This document shows positions 46,801-54,910 of a stretch of DNA of 64,000 bases, piece after piece. Below the pieces are notes generated by a model. That model made no database searches, was not told where the DNA came from, and saw only the letters and a list, made by a program, of their open reading frames with translations. The position numbers and the translations under genes were made by a program. Every line of letters begins with the position of its first letter. Position 1 is the stretch's first letter. Origin of the DNA: Smittia aterrima (lineage: Eukaryota > Arthropoda > Insecta > Diptera > Chironomidae); assembly GCA_033063855.1 (NCBI GenBank), contig CP093831.1, forward strand, positions 11,222,001 to 11,286,000. Direction: 5' to 3'.

Positions 46801-49706
46801 CTCAATTAAAGTATAAAGCATGCAAAAAGTTTTCAATTCCTCAAGATGATGATTAAATATGATTCAGAATCCAAGCAAGACATGTTGATTATATTCTAGC
46901 TTTGCATAGTCAACTCGATGAAATTAACTTCAAAACCAAACTAAAACCTATGTCAACTTTTTAATTGAAGTGAAGATGGAAAATTCACAAGAAGAAGCAA
47001 AATAAAGAGACAAAGTCTTATCTTTACATCTGAACCAACCTCGCCTCCTTCTCTCTGTTCGTATAAAAGAATCGATTTAAATTTTGATTTGAATCGAATC
47101 GGAAAGAAAAAGAATTGGAAATATTAAAGTTTTAGAACATTTGAAAGTTCTCAACAGAACAAGAAGTGTAAAAGGTGCTTAGTGTTAGTTTGGTGCAAAA
47201 AATAAAAAATTCCTGTCCTGTTTCGATTACGTAATGTGTCACATGAACTGATAGATAACTCACATCTTCTCCCTCGCCAGCATTGTCTTTCTCAGGGTAG
47301 ACACCAGCTCTCAAGAACGATGCTTTCCATGAATCAACTTCATCCGTGTTTTCACACGAAAGTTCAAGTTGCTTGTAATCCTTGAATGGAGAAAATAAAA
47401 TTGTTGAGCTTCTCTTAATATTGATTACGTAAATCATTTTACTTTGTAGATGTTTCTTCCTTCTGGGTTGAATAATGCGAATGTGTGTCTTCTCGACATG
47501 AAACCTTGTTCAATGTCACGCAATTTAAGACCGTCGAGTGGAAGCATAAATTTCTTTTCCCTCTCATCTTCGTCTTTGAACCATGAAATGCTTTCTGACG
47601 TAAGGACGAACCAGTAAGGTCTTGAGCTTCCTGTATAATTAAAAATTCAATTAGTTCATGTTCGAAACTTTTCATAAAGCTTCTCCCTACCCTTCATTAT
47701 GCCCAAATTATTAATGCACATATGACCCTTGCGAATGACTTGATTTCCCAAGCTTCTTGTGCCAGTTTTCGAAGCGTTCTCTGTCTTGTTTTGGGCGTTA
47801 GCAAATCCAATAAAATCTTCATGATTAGTATTCATGTAAGCCAGCTCGTAGTCGATCATAAGAACAAGCTGCTCTTTGCATTTCTGTTCACATTGTCTAA
47901 TGTGAGTTGTGATGATTCGTTCGGCTTCTTCACGTAATCTCGGATAGCGGCTCATTTTCTCCGCACACATTCGGACGACATTAGAGAGCTCAACGACAAC
48001 CAAATCGATACATTTCAAGACTGGCTCTTTGAGTCCTCCAATTTGACGTTTAGTGATGGCTTCGAAAGCCATGTCAGGTGTGAATAATCCAACGCGAATA
48101 CCGTGGATGTTTCGAATTGCAAATGAGATTTCACGACGAAGCTCTTTCTCATCACAGGACATCTTAACAATTTCAAAGCGTAATCTGTGAAAATTATTAG
48201 TTTTAGCAAAAGTCAAGCGAATTGTGTTTTGATTTTCTTTACCTCTCATGAAAGATTCGGTTGATTTTAGCACCACCAGACAGTTCGTTGGTATTAACAA
48301 GTGCAGATCCAGAGCCTTCGATGGTTCGTTCGAAATCTGATTGAAGTTGTTGAATCATTCTATCGAAGATAAAAGGTTTTTGGTAATAAACTATTACACT
48401 TACGAATGATTAGATTAGAATGAAGAAACTTACTGTAACATTGCTTTTGTTTTAATACTGGGATCATTAGGCTGGAAATGTTTGAATTGATCAACATCTT
48501 TCTCTAATGTCAACAATTGCTTCTGCAACTTGTCTCTCAATGCAGGCAGTGTGTCGCGGATGTGATTGGTTAATTGCTGATTGAGGGCTTTTTGAAGATA
48601 TGGTGTTCCCATCTTGTCGGCCATGTGCCGATAGGATTGGTGACTCAAGAAGAACTTTCGTTCTGCTGCCATTGCGACTGTGATGTCTTTACGACCTTCG
48701 ATATCTTTTTGTGAACGATTAACGACACCAATGTAGCCTCGACGAAGAGGCAACAACTTATTTTCAAGAATATCTCGGGCATCAGTTCCCTCGTCCATCA
48801 AATCCAGTTTCGTAATAACACCAATAGTGCGGACACCTTGTGGATCAACTTCCTTTGCTAATTTCAAAGCATCAGAGTTAGCCAAATCTGTGTTGGCAGG
48901 AGTAACAGCAAGAATCAAACATGTCTCCTTCTTGATAAATTGGAAAATCATGGATTTGATTTGATTCTCAATGTCGACTGGCTGATCGCCGATGGGAACT
49001 TTCGTGAGACCAGGTAAATCGATAAGTGTCAAGTTGAGAACTAAAAATAGTTATTATGAAATATGTCGTCAAACCACTAATGTTCATCAATAAAACTAAC
49101 CGTGAGGAGAATAAACTCGTAAGTTGATGGGAATGTTGGATATTCCCTTGTTGCTTCCAGTGACTCGATCCGTTTCATCTTCAATCTCTTTGCGAACCTC
49201 GTTGAAGTCAACAAACTTTTTTCCTTTGCAGTGAAGAAACTCAGCCCATTCCGTCGGCCCGTACATGAGCTGAAGAATCAATGGACGTCGAGTGACAATA
49301 CCAGAGCCTCGTGGCAAAAAGTCCCTGCGATAGAGATTGTCAAAATGTTAAGTGTCATTTAAGAAAATTCAATGCGAGAAGCTCTTAATCGCAACCAAAA
49401 CAATTATTCTTCTGTCTTTCTTCTTACTAACACCAACATGAGTCATCATCGATTTTTATTCAACTAACACAAGCATTGCGAAAATTTAAGTTATTTTAAC
49501 TAAGAACAGAAGAGGGTGGATTATGATTTCGTTTTCACTCACTTGCCAACGAAGTTTTCCAGTACAGATGATTTACCAGCCGATTGCCCTCCAACCACTG
49601 CAATTTGAGGCAAATCAATCTGCATATGAACACCCATTGATGTAAACGCATCCTGCAGCTTGTTGATTATAGGAATTAGGCTTTCCATCCCCTGATTCCC
49701 TGACAT
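43774..49706 (-). CDS. shi: Dynamin (shibire)
   Basis: Large GTPase that cuts endocytic vesicles from the membrane, essential for synaptic vesicle recycling. Coding exons: 49706-49543, 49324-49101, 49040-48434, 48359-48243, 48184-47691, 47630-47443, 47380-47264, optional 47054-47028, 46762-46547, 46485-46392, 46338-46205, 46145-46058, 46000-45934, then one of two last exons, 45348-45210 or 43822-43774. Length is about 891 or 861 residues with the microexon. G1 is GGQSAGKSS (residues 39-47), G3 DLPG, G4 TKLD. The PH domain starts near SSRPYWFVL, the GED contains DPQLERQVETIRNLVDSY, and the proline-rich region contains SPPSPGGPR and TGRPAPAIPNRPGG. All junctions are in phase. Start codon 760 bp from flower, on the opposite strand. 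Confidence 0.97.
43823..45209 (-). other. shi: Dynamin long-tail 3' UTR and last intron
   Basis: In the long-tail form this is 3' untranslated sequence, in the short-tail form part of the last intron. Apart from the hairpin at 43932-43996 no coding or RNA gene was seen. Confidence 0.5.
43932..43996. other. Strong imperfect hairpin in the dynamin terminal-exon intron
   Basis: Plus strand: arm 43932-43961, loop TAAT 43962-43965, arm 43966-43996. GGCTAGAA pairs with TTCTAGCT (one G-A/G-U position), a two-base internal loop follows, then ACCAGACA pairs with TGTCTGGT, and after a small bulge AAAGTTT pairs with AAACTTT. About 25 pairs form over a 65-nt element. A precursor microRNA or a structure controlling terminal-exon choice are both possible; neither strand matches a microRNA that I recall. 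Confidence 0.6.
45210..45348 (-). other. shi: Dynamin long terminal exon
   Basis: ATTAAAG acceptor, then 46 codons from SRPGGSSNVQNMIP through QAVTNAAMNELSNVFASKFK to a TAA. It resembles the Gln-rich long tail known from fly dynamin isoforms. Confidence 0.85.
47028..47054 (-). other. shi: Optional 27-nt dynamin microexon
   Basis: AACAG acceptor, nine codons (REGGEVGSD), GTAAAG donor, phase 0 on both sides. It lies between the PH domain and the GED. The flanking exons also join in frame without it. Confidence 0.55.
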
Positions 49707-50466
49707 TGTGGTCGATGTTTAACTTCGACGCACTGTACGAGTTTAATTAAATTATTTCCGAAGACAACTTTTGTATCGCAACTCTGCTTCAAATTTTTTC
49801 TTGACAAGAACCGATTATTGATCTAAACCGTTTCGCCAGCATAGATAAACTAAACTTAGATGAACAAAAGATGTAAATGAAAACAGAAATAATTATTTTC
49901 GTTTAATTAAAAAACTTTGAATATCGGATAATAATTAGAAATTTAATATTTTATTGAAAAGAATAATTTAAGTCCATTCAGATTTTTTTAAAAGTTCAAT
50001 GGTTCATCCAAATTCTTGACGTTCACATTAATTTAAGAAAAGTTTTATTTGAGAGAAAACTATCATAACTTAAGAACAAAGTTCTTTTATATAATTTTGA
50101 ACAAAGCTTCTTTAAAATTACTCTTTGTTCTCATATTAAAAATTAACCGACAAAGTAGTTTTGGATGATCTAGTTTAGTTTTATTCTATGAATGACAAAT
50201 CGATTTTTCTCCAAACTTTTCTTCAGCAACAAGAAAGGATATTACCTAGAAAAGTTGAAGTTGAATTAAGTACTTTCGCGTTTAAAAGTTCTTTGTCGTG
50301 GAGAGGAAGAGAGGAAGCGTAGACCGATATTAAAGTGAAGCTGGAAATCTGTTATCAGTGAAAGAAAATTAAACATCCGCCAGATCCAGCCACGGAGAAA
50401 AAAAGTGATTCATATTACATCAAATAGATAACCAGATATACATACTCATTGTACTAACTTAAAACC
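49707..50466. other. Divergent upstream region of dynamin and flower
   Basis: 760 bp between opposite start codons; AT-rich, with no coding sequence. Leaders and promoters of both genes are expected here. Confidence 0.55.
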
Positions 50467-51793
50467 ATGGTGAGGACTCTTTGAAACGAGTTAATTCTTA
50501 GTCTATGTGGCATTTAGTTAAAGGAAAACAAGAAAACATTAATTTTCTCGCTTGTAGGATAAAATTATTGGACTTCTTCAAAAAGCCAATCCGAATGAGG
50601 AGGGTCAGCCCGACGATGGAACTCCTTGGTACTTCAAATATGGAAGCCGAGCACTTGGAATTATCGGAGCATTCTGTACGTAACATTTTCTTTTCAGGAT
50701 ATTGATAAATTTTCAATGAGTCTTCTTGTTTTAGTCTGCATCCTCTTCGGCCTCTGGAATTGCTTGGGAATCCTTCTTGCACAAGTCATGTGCCTCGTAT
50801 CTGGAATCATCCAGATTTGCGTTGGTTTCATTGTATTAGCAGTTGAAGCTCCATTCTGCTGCATGTTCATCGATCATGTCCAAACTCTTTCACTGAAAGT
50901 TGAATCGAGACCTTTGTGGAATCGCGCAGCATTTTATTGCATGTAAGCTGAACTCGATCGAATATTTATTTATAGATCAAATCATAATGAAAATCTTCTT
51001 TGTTTCTAGAATTTCAGTCATTCCTGTTCTACTGTGTCCAGGTCTGGGCAGTATTTTCGCGTGCGGCTTAGTTTTCGGATGTGGCGTCATTTACGGAATG
51101 ATGGGACTTGGCAAAAAGTAAGTCGAACAACTAGATTTGATTTCATTTATAAATAACACTTTAGTCTACAAAAACAAATTGTGACTCATCCGTTGTGTGA
51201 ATTTTTCTTATCTCTTTGACCATTGCTAACAAATAAAAAATTACTAATCGAATCGTCACGAATCCATTAAAAACAAAAGAGGGTCACGCGAAGACATGGC
51301 AGCTGTAGCTTCCCCAACCTCTCAATCAATGCCGCAAACCAACGATCAACACAACATTCTGATTGAGGACCCAGACGTTTGGAGATCTTAAGCATCGCGA
51401 CTCATATTCCTCTGCCACACTAAAATAATCGATACAACAATTCTTCATAAAATTATTTTAACATAAATCTTTACTCATGTACGACATTATCTATAACAAA
51501 AGGCAAATACGACTCACTTCAAGATTTCTTAGCTAATTGCATGGTTTAAAAATTCCTCTGTAGAGCTCTTTACCTTTCACCACTTTGCACGTACTTGCAC
51601 TTTAGTGTTTGTTTACAAATGATTCTTATCGGCTTTTCTATCCTTTCGTAGAGCATCACTGGACGAGATGAGACGAGCCGCTGCGGCTCAACAAGCCACC
51701 ACAAATAATAAGACAACAGCTACTGGCAGTAATTTAGTAAACAACGCAGCACCGATTGCCCACACAAATCCTCCCTATGTGAACACAGTTTAG
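50467..51793 (+). CDS. fwe: Flower (vesicle-associated Ca2+ channel family)
   Basis: Four-helix membrane protein of synaptic vesicles that links exocytosis to endocytosis; in Drosophila its C-terminal isoforms also mark cell fitness. Exons: 50467-50469 (the ATG alone), 50558-50675, 50735-50942, 51010-51117, then 51280-51391 or 51652-51793; 182 or 192 residues. The N-terminus is DKIIGLLQKANPNEEG followed by PWYFKYGSRALGII. The helices include ILFGLWNCLGI and GIIQICVGFIVLAVEAPFCC; Glu78 in VEAP corresponds to the proposed selectivity Glu of fly Flower. RPLWNRAAFY and GCGVIYGMMGLGKK close the core. Family identity is clear. Confidence 0.95.
51280..51391 (+). other. fwe: Flower alternative last exon 1
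   Basis: AAAAG acceptor after GLGKK, then KGSREDMAAVASPTSQS...EDPDVWRS and TAA. It is in the same phase as the other last exon. Confidence 0.75.
51652..51793 (+). other. fwe: Flower alternative last exon 2
   Basis: TTTCGTAG acceptor, then KASLDEMRRAAAAQQ...NPPYVNTV and TAG. This tail matches the KASAEDMRAAA form of Drosophila Flower. Confidence 0.85.
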
Positions 51794-52181
51794 TGAAATT
51801 TTGAAAAGTCAGCGAAGTCTCAAATGACTTTTACAATCATTGTGAAAATATTTTTCGTTTTTGTTCTCGGATAAGATTAAATTAAATGGCTCAATCTTCA
51901 AAGAAATTTGAAAACATTCATCTTCAAACATACCCAAGAAATATATTTTATGAAAATGTTTTTCGAAATTCCTCAACTGTGAATAGAAGCTTCATCACCT
52001 TCAGTCGTGTTTATGAGTTTAGATATTGATTTTTCTTTTGAACCAAAACGATTAACAAGACAGAGAAGTAAAAATGTTGAGCAATTTTCATGAATATAGT
52101 AATTAAATAATTTAATCGAAAAAACAGAATGAAATCAGCGTTACAGCGTGTATTCAAAAGACATTATTGTTATCGTTGCTA

Positions 52182-52187
52182 AATAAA
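52182..52187 (+). terminator. Candidate polyadenylation signal of flower
   Basis: AATAAA about 390 nt after the second flower stop codon. Confidence 0.5.
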
Positions 52188-52622
52188 GCTATAGATCAAG
52201 CTAGGTATGTTGAGCTACTTAATGTCGATTTATTTGTGCTTAGGACTTTGAATGAAAATTTCAGGATTTTCATAAAATTCCCGCGGTTGATTCGTTCAAA
52301 GCTTCTCGAGAGTAAAACATATTAATCCATTAAAAAAATTAAATTACATATCGGCTGATAAGTATTTCAAGTTTTCAAGCGACGGTTAGTCCTGAGCTTG
52401 AGTAATAACAAAAAAAAAATGTTGAATTGTGTAAAAAAGAAAAGGAATAAAACTAAGAAACACCTTGACCCCTAAGACTTTCGTTTGAAACTTCTGATTA
52501 ATAGCAGGTTCATTCTAATTCCCAGAAAAACGTCTGTATAAATATTTATGAGCAGCACAATCTTGAATAATTATTAGAGCACAATATTTCCGCCATTGTT
52601 TGCTCTCTCCGAGATTATTCCG

Positions 52623-52655
52623 TATAAAACTCAACGACATCGTAAACACCTCAGT
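52623..52655 (+). promoter_or_regulatory. TATA box plus TCAGT initiator of the Spherulin-4 gene
   Basis: TATAAA at 52623-52628 is followed 28 nt later by TCAGT at 52651-52655, the arthropod initiator at its usual spacing. The leader would then be about 20 nt before the ATG at 52672. A TATA-Inr promoter suggests a strongly regulated tissue-specific gene. Confidence 0.75.
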
Positions 52656-52671
52656 CAGCCAACAAAATAAA

Positions 52672-53597
52672 ATGAATCGAGTCGGAAAGTTTCTCTCGCT
52701 CTTTGTCTTATTTGTTCTTAAAAAGCTTGTAGATGCACAATCAGCAACTGCAATTGTCCCAGCGTACATCTATCCCATTGACAGCTCGACTTGGCAACCT
52801 CTTTACAGTCAGTAAGTTCTCATAACTTATGAGTCATAAGTCATCTTCTTTAAATCTAAGCTACATCATCTTTAATCTCCAGAATAACTGCTCATTCCAA
52901 TCTCTTCTTCACCGTTATCGTCAATCCGAATAGCGGTCCCGGTGGTAGCGGTCCCGATGTGAACTATCAACGAGAAATTTCCAAACTTCAAAGCTACTCG
53001 AATGTTCGCATTGTCGGTTACGTCAGCACGAACTACACGCGGCGCCCCATCGCAGATGTGAAAAAAGATGTTGATAGCTACGCCAATTGGCCATCTGCTT
53101 ATCGTATCAATGGTTTTTTCTTCGATGAGGCGCCAGTTGCTGCAGATCAAGCTTTCTTAACATACATAAAAACAATTGTCGAATATTCTCGAGAGAAGCA
53201 GGGCTCAGGCATTAAACAAACTCCAAATTATATTGTTACCAATCCTGGCGCAGTCCCTCAATCTTCTGATTATCTTAATGTCTCCCCAGCGCCCGATCTA
53301 GTCGTTGTTGTTGAGAACACCTACGCAAATTGGCAAAGCTCAATTGATGCTAACAGGCAAGCAATCTGGAATCTCGATGCTGATAACAACCAACTTGCTG
53401 TTATACTTCATGACGTTCCAGACAATTTAGCATGCCAGCAGATCACGGATCTTGTGAACGATTTGAAAGGCAATGTGGGTGTCGGCTCGTTATGGCTTAC
53501 TGATTTAAAAGGCGATGCGAGCTACACTGGATGGCCAAAGGCGCCTCAATTCCAAAAGTACATAAACTCATTTGAAAATGCTGGAAAGGCGTGTTAA
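52672..53597 (+). CDS. Secreted Spherulin-4 family protein (GH135-type fold)
   Basis: Exons 52672-52811 and 52883-53597 encode 284 residues. Residues 1-22 are a signal peptide ending VDA. The mature protein has the family blocks in order: IVPAYIYP (28-35), VIVNPNSGPG (58-67), VGYVSTNYTRR (91-101), DSYANWP (111-117), INGFFFDE (122-129), VTNPGAVP (165-172), PDLVVVVEN (184-192). The fungal member Sph3 is a glycoside hydrolase (GH135) that cleaves galactosaminogalactan; by analogy Asp128, Glu129 and Glu191 are the likely acidic catalytic residues. The family is known mainly from fungi, slime moulds and bacteria. This copy has an intron, a metazoan core promoter and a poly(A) signal, so it is a resident nuclear gene. 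A digestive or anti-biofilm role is inference. Confidence 0.92.
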
Positions 53598-53646
53598 GCG
53601 TGAAGTCCAAAGAGAAAGTTTGATTTCAATGAGAGCTTTGAATTTC

Positions 53647-53652
53647 TTTATT
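53647..53652 (-). terminator. Candidate polyadenylation signal of the Reeler gene
   Basis: AATAAA on the minus strand about 46 nt beyond the Reeler stop, inside the opposite gene's 3' UTR. Confidence 0.5.
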
Positions 53653-53668
53653 TCCAGTTTGTACTTTT

Positions 53669-53674
53669 AATAAA
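53669..53674 (+). terminator. Polyadenylation signal of the Spherulin-4 gene
   Basis: AATAAA 72 nt after the stop. The two convergent messages must overlap here. Confidence 0.6.
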
Positions 53675-53697
53675 TATTTCTAAAGATTAAAGAATTT

Positions 53698-54302
53698 TTA
53701 AACAACATTGAAAATCATCGAGAACTGATTCATCCAATAAACTCCAAAAACTTCAACGGTTGTCAACTCAAAGCGATAAACTCCAGGAGTGTCTGGGGCT
53801 GTCCAAACCATTTCTTGAACATTCCTGGTTGTGTTAGTCCCATGAGCTCCTGTGTCATTTCCTTCCGGGAAATCGTTGACGTTAAGAACATCGGGATGAC
53901 ATCCAACGGCTAGATAATAATTTCTTTAGTAAATTAAACAATTTATTTTGTGAAATTCTTACCAATCCCACTAACTCCAGCAGTCCACGTTCCAACTGGA
54001 ATCGTTGAACCAACAGCTCTTGCTTGAATCAAAAATCCGGTATAATAGAATCCTGGATCGCCTCTCAACGTGACAAGTACGGATTGTCCTCGATTGTATG
54101 TTGGCAAGTTTGGAGTCAGAATGATTGAAACTGGAAATGGCTCGGGTTGCCTTGGGCGATCAGAATGCTCTGGTAGCATTGTCACGCAAAGTCTTGCGAA
54201 AATATCGAAAATTGGATTGTCATCGTTCGATAAATTGTCCTCAATCGCTGGAGCGGCTTGCGCAATTAGCAAAGAAGCGAAAATCACAATGATTGTCTTC
54301 AT
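53698..54302 (-). CDS. Secreted Reeler-domain defence-type protein
   Basis: Exons 54302-53963 and 53909-53698 encode 183 residues. Residues 1-16 are a signal peptide (MKTIIVIFASLLIAQA). The rest is one Reeler domain: LCVTMLPEHSDRPRQ, LPTYNRGQSVLVTLRGD, FYYTGFLIQARAV, IPVGTWTAG, then VGCHPDVLNVNDFP, TGAHGTNTTRN, EMVWTAPDTPGVYRFELTTV and FGVYWMNQFSMIF. Length and layout match insect defence-protein/l(2)34Fc/Hdd11 proteins, many of which are induced by microbes. A TATA box and GATA sites lie just upstream. It converges with the Spherulin-4 gene, whose stop is 100 bp away. An immune role is inferred from the family. Confidence 0.9.
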
Positions 54303-54375
54303 TTCTATTTTCTTGATTTGATTTCACTTAAAACTTGAAGTTTGAATGATGAATTTTAAAATTTTCGTTCGATCT

Positions 54376-54412
54376 TTTATACCAAAATGTGTTATCTCGA
54401 TAAGTCGATAAG
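54376..54412 (-). promoter_or_regulatory. TATA box with three upstream GATA motifs, Reeler gene
   Basis: On the minus strand TATAAA occupies 54381-54376. Just upstream lie three GATA cores: AGATAA (54397-54392 on minus) and two GATAAG on the plus strand (54399-54404 and 54407-54412). GATA factors drive gut and fat-body immune genes in flies, so the cluster fits a secreted defence gene. Confidence 0.55.
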
Positions 54413-54593
54413 AACAATCGGATGAGGTATGAGTTTCCAACTCACATATATTACGCGACGTAATCGCTGAAAAATACAAAATCAGGAAAATTTCCTCTTA
54501 TCTCAATTGAACATTCGGTTGACGCCACATTTCAAAAATTGATTGTTCATCGTTGAACACGTTTTTAACCGTGAAACCAAAAAACAAAAATTA

Positions 54594-54651
54594 GATTTCA
54601 TTGAAAGCTTTGAATTTCTTTATTTTCAGTTTGTGCTTTTAATAAATATTT
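54594..54651. repeat. 58-bp direct repeat, copy B (orphan 3' UTR fragment)
   Basis: Same sequence as 53622-53679 with four differences, including AATAAA. Weaker similarity extends about 30 bp upstream to the equivalent of the Spherulin-4 stop codon, but no coding sequence is recognisable before it. Confidence 0.8.
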
Positions 54652-54910
54652 TTATTAGCTAGAACTAAATGTGTCTCCTCTCCGTTCTGGTTCCGTCAAA
54701 TTCATATTTAATGCATAAAACCTTCAATCTCTATGTAAGTTTCCAATTGAGGGCTCCATCGCCTTAAGCTCAATCGGAAACTCCATAGAAAGTGCATCGA
54801 ACTAAACTTATAAATATTTTAAAATGGATTTGTCTATGCTTCACACAATCATTACACTTCCTTAAATGCTTTTGTGACGCTCATGAAATTACGAATTACG
54901 ACGAAAATGT

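Larger units (their letters stand above)
51794..52671. other. Flower 3' UTR and Spherulin-4 upstream region
   Basis: Contains the flower polyadenylation signal near 52182 and, at the right end, the Spherulin-4 core promoter. No coding sequence seen. Confidence 0.6.
53622..53679. repeat. 58-bp direct repeat, copy A (Spherulin-4 3' UTR)
   Basis: Matches 54594-54651 at 54 of 58 positions by eye, same orientation. It begins about 25 nt after the Spherulin-4 stop. Confidence 0.85.
54303..54910. other. Reeler promoter region and remnant of a duplicated 3' end
   Basis: Contains the Reeler TATA box and GATA motifs (54376-54412), repeat copy B (54594-54651), and the 3' flank of the ZP gene. No intact coding sequence. 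Confidence 0.6.
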
